Source of the DNA: Pseudomonadota bacterium
GTDB lineage: Bacteria; Desulfobacterota; Desulfovibrionia; Desulfovibrionales; Desulfomicrobiaceae
Direction of reading: 5' to 3'
DNA length: 64,000 nucleotides
Assembly: GCA_018902545.1 (NCBI GenBank)
Contig: JAHIQM010000015.1
Location: 62,001-126,000, forward strand
Positions within the stretch are counted from its first letter, which is position 1. Each line of letters starts with the position of its first letter. Under the pieces are notes generated by a model. It saw only the letters and a list, made by a program, of their open reading frames with translations. It was not told the DNA's origin and ran no database searches. Positions 16,922-24,940 of this stretch are shown piece after piece. Position numbers and translations under genes: made by a program.

Positions 16922-18358
16922 ATGGATGTACTGTTCCTGATCAAAAGCATCGACCAGATCCATAACGGATTGTGCAACGGATTGTCGCGATTTTCGGGAC
17001 CAAGCCGCGCCGCGCTCGTTTATGCGAAGCATCGCAACAGCCCGCTGCGGGTCTATGATCCATGCGATCTCCTGCGCGGGCACGAACCGCGACTGCGGGA
17101 GCACTATCTCAAACACAAAAGAGGGAAGCAACTCCTGCCTGCTGAGAAAAAGCATGGGCATAGCGAATACATGACGCCGGATTTGGCTGGAATAATCGCG
17201 TGCGGCGGTAATTTTCCCAACATGTTCCACCAGACATGGTTCAGCGAGCACCATGTCGACACAAGCTCCCCCGGACCGACGACACGATGGCTGGAATACG
17301 CCTGCAGATTGCTCTCCCAGGACCTTGGCACAAAAAGCGCCATCGACCTTGAAACCTCAGGATATGTGCTGCAAAACTTCGCCACGCACGCCGTGCGCGA
17401 CCATATCGTCGACATGCGCAATCTGAGCCTTGGACCAGACACCCGCCTGCGGATCTACCCCCTCCTCGACGCCGTGCTCAATATCTCCAAAACCCGGGAA
17501 GAGGGAAAGTGGCCCATGGGCGACCTGATTTTCGTAGAGCCCTCGCAAACGCACAGGATACACTACCTGGCAACGTTCGGAGATTTTGAAAGACCGTCCA
17601 TGAAGGATTTCAAGCATATCCGAAAGCTTCTGCAGGCAGTGGAAGGCAACAGACACAAGCTGGTCAGCAACGGACAAAAAATCATCGGCATTGGCACAGG
17701 CAGGATGCCCGACTTTTCGGTGATCGCCGAGTTCAGGGGAAATCACGGATTCATCAGAGTGCAGGATGAAACCGTGTGCAGCTTTGCCGATGGGGGATTT
17801 CATTCCTCCACGCGCCAGGCAAACCTGGTGCAGCTTGAAGAAGTCCTGCTTGAACTGAATCTGGAGCCCAACCGCATCTATACCATCATGAAGGTGGTCA
17901 GCACCCTTGTACGCAGCGCGCAGGAGCGTAAACACGGGTGCGCCCTGGTGCTGGATTACGGGAGTCCCCTGGCCAACATCTCGGGCCAGCATCTGGAAAC
18001 ACCCCTTGACCTGAAGCGCCACACGGACCTGGACCTGGCCACATCGCTCGCCAAAGTGGACGGCGCCCTGCACATAGATCTTATGTACTTGAAACTGCAC
18101 GCCTTTGCCGCCCTGCTCGACGGACGCGCAGTGGCCGGAGAAAACCGGGCGCGGGGAGCCAGATACAACTCGGCCCTGAGGTTCACGGCCGAGAACAATC
18201 AGGTCGTGCTCGTCGTGGTCAGCTCGGACCGGCCCATTTCCATCATTCAACACGGGGCCGAGATCAAGGCAAAATGCGACTGGGTGCCAAGGTATCAGTG
18301 CCTGTGCGAACCAATGACCCTGGAAGAATGGATTAAGGAATCTGCAGGCCAGGAGTAA
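16922..18358 (+). CDS. DisA_N-like diadenylate cyclase domain protein with variant motif
   Basis: 478 residues: an unrecognised N-terminal region of about 320 residues, then a C-terminal DAC-like domain. The second motif of diadenylate cyclases, DGA, is present (residues 380-382, AKVDGALHID). The position of the GTRHR motif reads GARYNSA (422-428), so the His-Arg pair is replaced by Tyr-Asn. The following VVLVVVSSDRPISII matches the SEE/IS strand. It may make c-di-AMP, act on another nucleotide, or be a sensor. ATG at 16922 is chosen over an upstream GTG because GGAAGAAG precedes it. The stop abuts the convergent glnD. Confidence 0.7.
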   Translation: MDVLFLIKSIDQIHNGLCNGLSRFSGPSRAALVYAKHRNSPLRVYDPCDLLRGHEPRLREHYLKHKRGKQLLPAEKKHGHSEYMTPDLAGIIACGGNFPNMFHQTWFSEHHVDTSSPGPTTRWLEYACRLLSQDLGTKSAIDLETSGYVLQNFATHAVRDHIVDMRNLSLGPDTRLRIYPLLDAVLNISKTREEGKWPMGDLIFVEPSQTHRIHYLATFGDFERPSMKDFKHIRKLLQAVEGNRHKLVSNGQKIIGIGTGRMPDFSVIAEFRGNHGFIRVQDETVCSFADGGFHSSTRQANLVQLEEVLLELNLEPNRIYTIMKVVSTLVRSAQERKHGCALVLDYGSPLANISGQHLETPLDLKRHTDLDLATSLAKVDGALHIDLMYLKLHAFAALLDGRAVAGENRARGARYNSALRFTAENNQVVLVVVSSDRPISIIQHGAEIKAKCDWVPRYQCLCEPMTLEEWIKESAGQE

Positions 18359-20845
18359 TCAGACGTAGAGGCTGCGGATCAAGAGCGTCAGGGAGCGTTC
18401 AAGGGATTGGCATTCGGAGTCGGCAATCTTTTCACCGCCTTCGCGGATATGCAGAATATCCATGGCCTTGTCCTTTTGCGTGGCGATCTTGGCAAAAATC
18501 AGGTCCATGCCAAGCCTGTAAAGACACAGCGAAACCGTCGCCAGAAGACCCGGCACATCGGGCGCCTGAATGGAAAGTACGGTGTGGAAATCGGAAGCTT
18601 CGTTATCCAGATGAATCCCCACAAAATCAGGATCAACAGCGTAAACCTTTCTGAGTTTCGACGTGAGCTGCACGGAGAGACGGTCAAGGCCTGTCTCGTC
18701 ATCGAAAAGGCGCGTCAGGCTCCCCTGGAAGGCGGCCACGGTCTGATCGACATAGAGCATGTCCAGGGGCTCCGTGACCCAGAACACATCAACAACTGTT
18801 CCATCATCCCACACGCACAGCTCGGCTCCAAGAACAGACATGCCATGTTTGTCAAGAGCAGCACAGACGCGGGCAAAAAGACCTGGACGGTCCATGGACA
18901 CGAGGGTCACGCGCAAAGATCGCGAGTGCGGCCTGTGCTCCCAGGCTAGACGGAAGGCAGACTCGTCCTCGCGCGCGCAAAATTGCCGCACCAACTCGAT
19001 GTGATCGATGATGCGCATGGGTGGAGTCTGGAGCAGATACCGGGGCGGCATGATGGAAAGCAGCCGCTCGAAATCCTGAATGGAAACATCTTCGGTTCTC
19101 TTGGAACGCAGGGAGTCGCGCAGGGTGCTCAGTCTGTGCACCTGCGTTTCATCGGACATGATCCCATGTTCCAGGACCTTACGGGTCTTGAAATATGTCT
19201 CGCGCAGCAGGTTTTCAACCCAGGGATTCCAGGCCTTGGGACCAGTGGCCTTTGAATCCGCCCAGGTCAGCAGCGTCAGGCGATCAAGGCGGACAACAGA
19301 GCCCAGGGTCTGTGCAAGCTGCAGGATAACCGGCTCCTCACCAAGATCAAAACGCGTGGCCGTATGCACAAGCAGCAGATGCTGCTCGATCAGAAAGGTG
19401 CATTCTTCGACAAAATCGTCATCATACCCAAGACGGGACAGAATGCCGCGCGAAAGCAGAGCGCCCTTGGCGGCATGGTCGCCGTTACCCTTGCCTATGT
19501 CATGCAGCAACGCGGCCCAGCGCAGACAGGGGTCGTCACGCTGGGAAAAAAGATAATCACCGAGAAATTCATGCCCAGGTTCAAAGGCCGCGAGATTGCG
19601 GACCGTCTCCACAAGGTGCGGTCCTGCGGGGAGCCTGTGGTAGGCGTCGAATTGGACCAGATGCTCAATATCCGCAAATTCAGGCAAAAAGACGGACAAA
19701 AAGCCAACCTCGAGCATCTGGTCGAGAATCTGGCCGGCATGCGGCCCGCAAAGCATGGCCTGGAAACGAAGAACAATGGGCTGCTGCCAGTCCGAAGTCC
19801 GCGACAGGGATGAAAACCGTTCCTGGATGATGCGTCTGGTGTGCCAGCCGATGGAAATTCCGGACTTGGCGCTGTGGCGAAAAAGCTCAAGAATATTGGC
19901 GGGGTCGGAAACGAGAACGGAAAAATCGAGGCCGGTGTCAGCGCCCGGACCCGTAGCACGGCGCAAGGAGTTGTCGAGGCAGAGCCTGCAAAGCAGCCGG
20001 ATCTCGGTCATGGCCTTGTGCAGGACCGAAAGAAAACGTTCGACGGCGTCCCTGTCCCCGACCGGGCCATAACCCAGAACCTGGGCAATTTCGGGTTGCA
20101 TTTCCAGATGCAGGACATCGTTTTTACGCTTGCCAAGGCGGTGCAGGGCCATTCTGGCCGCTGACAGCACCTGGGCCGCTTGAGAAAGAGCGACCCTTTC
20201 GGACGATGACAATGACGTAAATTCATCTCCACCAGCGCGGCAGACCGCTTCAAGCCACTGCGTGGTCTGCAGGTCGCGCTGTCCTCCCCTGCCCTCTTTG
20301 AGGTTGGGGGAAAGCTGATGCGCGCCGTCGCCGAAACGGCGATGGCGTTCATCATGACGTCTGGCCAGCCACAAAATAATCTCGCCGCGCAGGGGAATGA
20401 CGAGGCGCTTGAGCACGAGGCTGCGAAAAGCGGAAAAAGCATCGGGCGGGCCAAAAAGAAGGCGGGCATCAAGAAGCGAAATCAGGACTTCGAAATCCTC
20501 GGCCGCAAGGGCCAAGGTTTCGGACAAGGTCCTGATCCCGTGTCCGACGTCAAAACCGCTGTCCCACAGCGGGACAAAGAGCGTCTCGGCCACGAGCTGT
20601 GAGTCCGGCGGGTCCGATTCCGGCAGGCACACCAAAAGATCTATGTCAGAGAAGGGAAATAGCTCCTCCCGGCCGTAGCCTCCCAGCGCCAGTACGATGG
20701 TCCGGCCGTCGGCCGGAAGAAGCTGGGCGCTGGTCTGGTGGACCCACTCGTCCACGCGGGCGGAAAACCAGGCAGGACAATGGCCCGGGTCCGCCGCTAT
20801 AGAGCGGTACAGATCCCGGGCCTGATGAAGGATTTCGATGCTCAT
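18359..20845 (-). CDS. glnD: [Protein-PII] uridylyltransferase/uridylyl-removing enzyme GlnD
   Basis: 828 residues with nucleotidyltransferase motif LGGYGREELFPFSDIDLLV (about 54-72), the helical GlnD linker (HQLSPNLKEGRGGQRDLQT), an HD phosphohydrolase domain (LLHDIGKGNGDHA) for deuridylylation, and two C-terminal ACT domains that sense glutamine (SMDRPGLFARVCAALDKHGM; APDVPGLLATVSLCLYRLGM). It uridylylates PII when glutamine is low. It lies 34 nt after glnB, but an intrinsic terminator fills that gap and no clear Shine-Dalgarno is left, so expression is probably low. Confidence 0.95.
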   Translation of the reverse strand: MSIEILHQARDLYRSIAADPGHCPAWFSARVDEWVHQTSAQLLPADGRTIVLALGGYGREELFPFSDIDLLVCLPESDPPDSQLVAETLFVPLWDSGFDVGHGIRTLSETLALAAEDFEVLISLLDARLLFGPPDAFSAFRSLVLKRLVIPLRGEIILWLARRHDERHRRFGDGAHQLSPNLKEGRGGQRDLQTTQWLEAVCRAGGDEFTSLSSSERVALSQAAQVLSAARMALHRLGKRKNDVLHLEMQPEIAQVLGYGPVGDRDAVERFLSVLHKAMTEIRLLCRLCLDNSLRRATGPGADTGLDFSVLVSDPANILELFRHSAKSGISIGWHTRRIIQERFSSLSRTSDWQQPIVLRFQAMLCGPHAGQILDQMLEVGFLSVFLPEFADIEHLVQFDAYHRLPAGPHLVETVRNLAAFEPGHEFLGDYLFSQRDDPCLRWAALLHDIGKGNGDHAAKGALLSRGILSRLGYDDDFVEECTFLIEQHLLLVHTATRFDLGEEPVILQLAQTLGSVVRLDRLTLLTWADSKATGPKAWNPWVENLLRETYFKTRKVLEHGIMSDETQVHRLSTLRDSLRSKRTEDVSIQDFERLLSIMPPRYLLQTPPMRIIDHIELVRQFCAREDESAFRLAWEHRPHSRSLRVTLVSMDRPGLFARVCAALDKHGMSVLGAELCVWDDGTVVDVFWVTEPLDMLYVDQTVAAFQGSLTRLFDDETGLDRLSVQLTSKLRKVYAVDPDFVGIHLDNEASDFHTVLSIQAPDVPGLLATVSLCLYRLGMDLIFAKIATQKDKAMDILHIREGGEKIADSECQSLERSLTLLIRSLYV

Positions 20846-20848
20846 GGG

Positions 20849-20874
20849 AAAAAAGGGGCAGCCGAGGCTGCCCC
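20849..20874 (-). terminator. Intrinsic terminator between glnB and glnD
   Basis: On the minus strand GGGGCAGC-CTCG-GCTGCCCC is followed by TTTTTT (20854-20849), three bases before the glnD ATG. It is a textbook Rho-independent terminator, so glnD would be transcribed only by read-through of the amtB-glnB transcript or from a start very close by. Confidence 0.85.
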
Positions 20875-20879
20875 AGATG

Positions 20880-21218
20880 CTAGAGGGCCGATCCGCCGGA
20901 CTCGCCGGTGCGGATGCGGATGGCGTTGTCGATGGTGGAGATGAAGATCTTGCCGTCTCCGATCTTGCCGGTCTTGGCGGCCGTCTGGATGACTTCCAGG
21001 GTCTGGTCGAGCAGATCCTCGTCGATGACTACCTCGATCTTGACCTTGGACACGAAATCCACCTGATACTCGGCACCGCGATAGACTTCCTTGTGCCCAC
21101 GCTGGCGCCCGAATCCGCGCACATCCGTGACTGTCATGCCCTGTATGCCAATGCCCGTGAGGGCTTCCTTGATTTCGTCCAGCTTGTAGGGCCGGGTGAT
21201 TATTTCAACTCGTTTCAT
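20880..21218 (-). CDS. glnB: PII nitrogen regulatory protein GlnB/GlnK (uridylylatable type)
   Basis: This 112-residue PII protein has T-loop RQRGHKEVYRGAEYQVDFVSK (about 39-59), with Tyr51 present for uridylylation by the adjacent GlnD, then IGDGKIFI and the C-loop signature RIRTGESGGSAL. It senses ATP/ADP and 2-oxoglutarate and gates AmtB. A strong site, GAGGAGGAA, precedes the ATG. It lies 25 nt downstream of amtB in the usual amtB-glnK arrangement, though this one reads amtB first. Given linkage to amtB it may function as GlnK. Confidence 0.95.
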   Translation of the reverse strand: MKRVEIITRPYKLDEIKEALTGIGIQGMTVTDVRGFGRQRGHKEVYRGAEYQVDFVSKVKIEVVIDEDLLDQTLEVIQTAAKTGKIGDGKIFISTIDNAIRIRTGESGGSAL

Positions 21219-21243
21219 GATTCCTCCTCAAGTGGTTGGCGAA

Positions 21244-22461
21244 TCAGGCCTGATAGGCGGATTCACTGTGAATGGCCACGTCGAGCCCGGCCTCTTCCTC
21301 TTCGTCAGTGACACGCAGCGGCGTGACGAGGCTGATGATCTTCAGTAGAACATAAGACATGGTGAAGGCAAAGACGCAGGTTGCGACCACGGACACGAAC
21401 TGGATCCAGAGCTGGCTCGGATTACCGTAGAAGAGCCCGTCCGCACCAGCCGGATTAATGGCTGTGCTGGCGAACAGACCGGTGGCCAGGGCGCCCCAGA
21501 TGCCACCAATACCGTGAATGCCGACCACGTCCAGACTGTCGTCATACCCGAAGCGGGACTTGAGACTCACACCGTAGTAGCAGAACACTCCGGCCCCGAG
21601 GCCGATGATGACCGAAGGCATGATGCCAACAAAACCGGCTGCGGGAGTGATGGCCACCAAACCGGCGACCGCACCGGAAGCCGCGCCAAGAGTCGTGGGC
21701 TTGCCATGGAGTTTCCATTCAGCAAAAATCCAGGCGAGCATGGCCGTACCAGCGGCTATGTGCGTGGTGACAAAGGCGTTTCCAGCCAGTCCGTCAGCGG
21801 CGAGGGCGCTGCCGGCATTGAAGCCGAACCAGCCAAACCACAAGAGGGCCGTGCCGATCATGGTCATGGGCAGGTTGTGCGGCAGGAAGGAACGTTTGCC
21901 CCAGCCCTTGCGCTTGCCGATGACCAGGACCGCTGCCAGAGCGGCGCTGGCGGAGCTCATGTGCACAACAGCGCCGCCGGCGAAGTCCAAGGCGCCCATC
22001 TCGTACATCCAGCCGCCGCCCCAGACCCAATGACACAGCGGGGCATAGACGAATGTGCACCACAGCACGATGAAAAGCAGAAAAGCTGAAAAACGCATGC
22101 GCTCGGCGAATGCACCGGTGATGAGCGCCGGGGTGATGATGGCGAACATGCACTGAAAGATCATGAACACCATATGTGGAAGGTTGGTGGCGATGGATTC
22201 GTGCGGCTCCATGCCGACACCGGCCATACCCACAAAGTCCAGCCCGCCGATGAGGCCGTACACGTCGGTTCCAAAAGCCAGGGAGTATCCCCAGAAGATC
22301 CAGACCAGAGTGATGACGCCAATGGCGGCGAAACTCTGCATCATGGTGCCCAAAACGTTTTTCGAACGGGTCATGCCCGCGTAAAACAGGGCCAGGCCCG
22401 GAGTCATGAACATAACCAGGGCAGCACAAATAATGATAAAAGCGGTATCTGTCGGATTCAC
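21244..22461 (-). CDS. amtB: Ammonium transporter AmtB (first copy)
   Basis: 405 residues, about eleven membrane helices, with Amt motifs MTPGLALFYAGMTRSKNVL, DFAGGAVVHMSSASAALAA (twin-His pore, first His) and DDSLDVVGIHGIGGIWGALA (second His). It conducts NH4+/NH3 across the inner membrane. There is no extra N-terminal signal peptide, unlike the second copy. The start is GTG at 22461 with GGAGGT 6 nt upstream. It is first of amtB-glnB-(glnD), 28 bp downstream of a perfect sigma-54 promoter, so it is probably induced by NtrC-type activators on nitrogen limitation. Confidence 0.95.
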   Translation of the reverse strand: MNPTDTAFIIICAALVMFMTPGLALFYAGMTRSKNVLGTMMQSFAAIGVITLVWIFWGYSLAFGTDVYGLIGGLDFVGMAGVGMEPHESIATNLPHMVFMIFQCMFAIITPALITGAFAERMRFSAFLLFIVLWCTFVYAPLCHWVWGGGWMYEMGALDFAGGAVVHMSSASAALAAVLVIGKRKGWGKRSFLPHNLPMTMIGTALLWFGWFGFNAGSALAADGLAGNAFVTTHIAAGTAMLAWIFAEWKLHGKPTTLGAASGAVAGLVAITPAAGFVGIMPSVIIGLGAGVFCYYGVSLKSRFGYDDSLDVVGIHGIGGIWGALATGLFASTAINPAGADGLFYGNPSQLWIQFVSVVATCVFAFTMSYVLLKIISLVTPLRVTDEEEEAGLDVAIHSESAYQA

Positions 22462-22488
22462 AATGCACCTCCATTTTTGTCGAAGAGG

Positions 22489-22504
22489 AGCAAGGACGGT
22501 GCCA
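22489..22504 (-). promoter_or_regulatory. Sigma-54 promoter of the amtB-glnB operon
   Basis: The minus strand reads TGGCACCGTCCTTGCT, a complete match to TGGCAC-N5-TTGCW with GG/GC spacing of 10. Transcription would start near 22479, giving an 18-nt leader to the amtB GTG. No NtrC sites were recognised upstream. Confidence 0.85.
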
Positions 22505-23061
22505 CCGAATAATAAATTTTTATATCAATATGTTACGGAAAAAAACCGAAAACTGGAAGATTCCGTCAATACAATTTCGTACAGAAGAAACGGCAAATTA
22601 CCTATTTTTGTAAAAACCGAACAGCTCGTAACGACCCCGCTTCGAACAAGACAAGGATGCATACCAATGGAAATGGGAATCTTGGGCGAATCGAGCCCAA
22701 ACAGTTCCTCCGGGCGAATGATTCGACCAAAAAATTGAGCGCACCCGATACAGAATGAGATTATCCTGAAAATTCAGGTAGAAAAATACAAAATTGCAGC
22801 AAAAGGGCGTCAAGAAGACTCCAAAAGTATATCTCAAAATTGAAAAATTAATTAAATATCTAAAATTAATGTTTAAATGTAGAAATTTTGTATGCAGTGA
22901 AAATCAAGTGCGAACTTTAAACTTTTAAAAACGCCTTCTGTACATAATTGTAAATTATGGTCCAATTTGCAAAGAAATAACAGGAGAAAAATTAACAAAT
23001 AACGCAGCAAGGGCGCCCAACAAAAATCAAAATCTGAATAATATGAGACTATTAACAACTT
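22505..23061 (+). other. AT-rich divergent intergenic region without genes
   Basis: About 560 bp, clearly more AT-rich than the flanking genes, separating two divergent sigma-54 promoters. Short open frames here have no ribosome sites and unnatural composition. A small stem-loop (TTGGGC-GAATCGA-GCCCAA at about 22682-22700) is the only structure noted. Activator (NtrC-like) and IHF sites would be expected here, but I could not define any. Confidence 0.6.
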
Positions 23062-23077
23062 TGGCACCTCCTATGCT
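23062..23077 (+). promoter_or_regulatory. Sigma-54 promoter of the second amtB-glnK operon
   Basis: TGGCACCTCCTATGCT matches TGGCAC-N5-TTGCW except T-to-A at the first base of the -12 TTGC, with GG/GC spacing of 10. Transcription would start near 23088, about 28 nt before the amtB ATG at 23116. Confidence 0.8.
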
Positions 23078-23115
23078 GAATGAGGGTATCAACACTCACC
23101 ACCCCGGAGGTCAAC

Positions 23116-24498
23116 ATGTTCGAAAGCACAAAACAAACAACCGCCCTGCTCAGACCAAAAGTCTGGGCTCTGACTCTATTACTTGCAACCCTCACCCCTG
23201 CCGTGGCCTTTGCCGAAGGCGAGGCGCTCTCCCAGGAGCACGGCAACCTGCTCTGGACCCTCATCGCCGCCATCTTGGTAATGTTCATGCAGCCTGGTTT
23301 CGCCCTGGTGGAAATGGGCTTTTCGCGGGCCAAGAACGCGGGCAACATTCTGATGAAGAACCTGCTCGACTTTTCCGCAGGCGTGCCGGTGTTCTTTCTG
23401 GTCGGCTTCGGGATCATGTTCGGACAGGACGTCGCGGGGCTTTTTGGCTCCAGCGGCTTCGCACTGTCGGGTGTCGATCCGACCACCGCTGGCGGACAAT
23501 GGGACCTGACCTTCCTGTTCTTCCAGTCCGTGTTCGCGGCCACGGCAGCGACCATCATCTCCGGCGGCATTGCCGAACGGACTAAATTTTCGGCCTATAT
23601 CATCGTCAGCGTAGCGGTCACGGCGCTCATCTACCCCATCTCCGGGCATTGGGCCTGGGGCAGCCTCTGGGGCGGAGACGAACTCGGCGCAGGCTGGCTT
23701 GAAGCCATGGGCTTCATCGATTTCGCAGGCTCCACCGTGGTCCACTCCGTGGGCGGCTGGATGGCCCTGGCCGGCGCCATCGTCGTCGGTCCCCGTCTGG
23801 GCAAGTACAGCGCTGACGGCAAGGCCAAAGCCATTCCGGGGCACAACATCCCCCTGGCCGGACTTGGCGTCTTCATCCTCTGGTTCGGCTGGTTCGGATT
23901 CAACGCCGGCAGCACCACCACCGTCGACGGCACCATCGGCTATATCGCGGTCAATACCGCCATGGCGGCCTGCACGGGCGCTCTCGGCGCTATGATCTTC
24001 GCCTGGATCAAGCACGGCAAGCCGGACACCTCCATGTCTCTGAACGGCGCCCTGGCCGGCCTGGTGGCCATCACCGCCGGGTGCTACGAAGTCTCCCCCG
24101 TGGGCGCGCTGATTATCGGTCTACTGGCAGGCATCCTGGTCATAATCTCCATCGAGTTCATCGATCAGGTCCTGAAGATTGATGACCCGGTCGGCGCATC
24201 GTCCGTGCACGGCGTCTGCGGCGTATTCGGAACCATTGCGGTGGGCTTCTTCGCCGCTCCCGGATACGGCGACAACGCTGGCCTCTTTTACGGCGGCGGC
24301 ACCGAGATCATCGTCACGCAGATCATCGGCGCTGCAGCGGTCTCTGCCTGGGCATTGGGTGCGGGCCTGGCCCTGTTCACCATCATCAAACTGACCATAG
24401 GCGTGCGGGTCTCTCAGGAAGAGGAGCTCAAGGGTCTCGATATCACCGAACACGGCATGGAATCCTACAACGGCTTCCAGATCTTCACCAACGAATAA
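23116..24498 (+). CDS. amtB2: Ammonium transporter (second copy, with signal peptide)
   Basis: 460 residues: an N-terminal signal peptide (PKVWALTLLLATLTPAVAFA), then Amt helices with MQPGFALVEMGFSRAKNAGN, DFAGSTVVHSVGGWMALA (first pore His) and DPVGASSVHGVCGVFGTIA (second pore His). The LVEMGFSRAKN variant and the longer length place it in a different Amt subgroup from the other copy. The ATG at 23116 is chosen since GGAGG (23106-23110) precedes it. It is followed 12 nt later by a PII gene. It could be a scavenging transporter or a sensor; only transport is inferred. Confidence 0.93.
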   Translation: MFESTKQTTALLRPKVWALTLLLATLTPAVAFAEGEALSQEHGNLLWTLIAAILVMFMQPGFALVEMGFSRAKNAGNILMKNLLDFSAGVPVFFLVGFGIMFGQDVAGLFGSSGFALSGVDPTTAGGQWDLTFLFFQSVFAATAATIISGGIAERTKFSAYIIVSVAVTALIYPISGHWAWGSLWGGDELGAGWLEAMGFIDFAGSTVVHSVGGWMALAGAIVVGPRLGKYSADGKAKAIPGHNIPLAGLGVFILWFGWFGFNAGSTTTVDGTIGYIAVNTAMAACTGALGAMIFAWIKHGKPDTSMSLNGALAGLVAITAGCYEVSPVGALIIGLLAGILVIISIEFIDQVLKIDDPVGASSVHGVCGVFGTIAVGFFAAPGYGDNAGLFYGGGTEIIVTQIIGAAAVSAWALGAGLALFTIIKLTIGVRVSQEEELKGLDITEHGMESYNGFQIFTNE

Positions 24499-24510
24499 GA
24501 GGATAACACC

Positions 24511-24852
24511 ATGAAACTCGTAGTCGCATATATCCGCCCCGAATGCCTGAACGCGGTCAAGCAGGAGCTGTTCGCCAAGAAAATCTACAACATGTCCGTC
24601 ACCAACGTGCTCGGCAGCGGACGTCAGAAAGGATTCACCGAAACTTACCGCGGTGTGGTCATGGAAGTGAACCTGCTCAAGAAACTTCGCCTGGAGATCG
24701 GCGTCAATGACGATTACGCCGAACAGGCAGTGGAAGCCATCAATGCTGGTGCCCGGACAGGCAAGGAAGGCGACGGGGTGATCTTCGTGCTCGAATGCGC
24801 GGCGGCCATCCGCATCCGTACCCAGGAAACCGGGCCTGCGGCCATGGGCTAG
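24511..24852 (+). CDS. glnK: PII-family protein lacking Tyr51
   Basis: 113 residues: MKLVVAYIRPECLNAVKQEL, the T-loop RQKGFTETYRGVVMEVNLLK, KEGDGVIFVLECAAAIRIRT and the C-loop RIRTQETG. Tyr46 is retained, but residue 51, the uridylylation tyrosine in enterobacterial PII, is Met. It therefore cannot be controlled by GlnD in the usual way and would respond to ATP/ADP/2-oxoglutarate only. GAGG precedes the ATG. The pairing with the adjacent Amt suggests a dedicated gating partner. A strong terminator follows. Confidence 0.92.
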   Translation: MKLVVAYIRPECLNAVKQELFAKKIYNMSVTNVLGSGRQKGFTETYRGVVMEVNLLKKLRLEIGVNDDYAEQAVEAINAGARTGKEGDGVIFVLECAAAIRIRTQETGPAAMG

Positions 24853-24868
24853 CATCGACCCGAACACG

Positions 24869-24899
24869 AAAGGGAGGCTGAAAACGCCTCCCTTTTTTT
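24869..24899 (+). terminator. Rho-independent terminator after glnK
   Basis: GGGAGGC (24872-24878), loop TGAAAAC, GCCTCCC (24886-24892), then seven T. The A-run before the stem (24869-24871) is short, so it works mainly on the + strand. Confidence 0.9.
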
Positions 24900-24940
24900 A
24901 CGCCAAGCAGGCAAACAGCGCGCCCGGATTGCGCAAGGAC

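Noticed and set aside
22598..22837. Reverse-strand 79-codon frame in the AT-rich amtB gap
   Set aside because: No ribosome site, aromatic/Cys-rich translation typical of noncoding AT-rich DNA.
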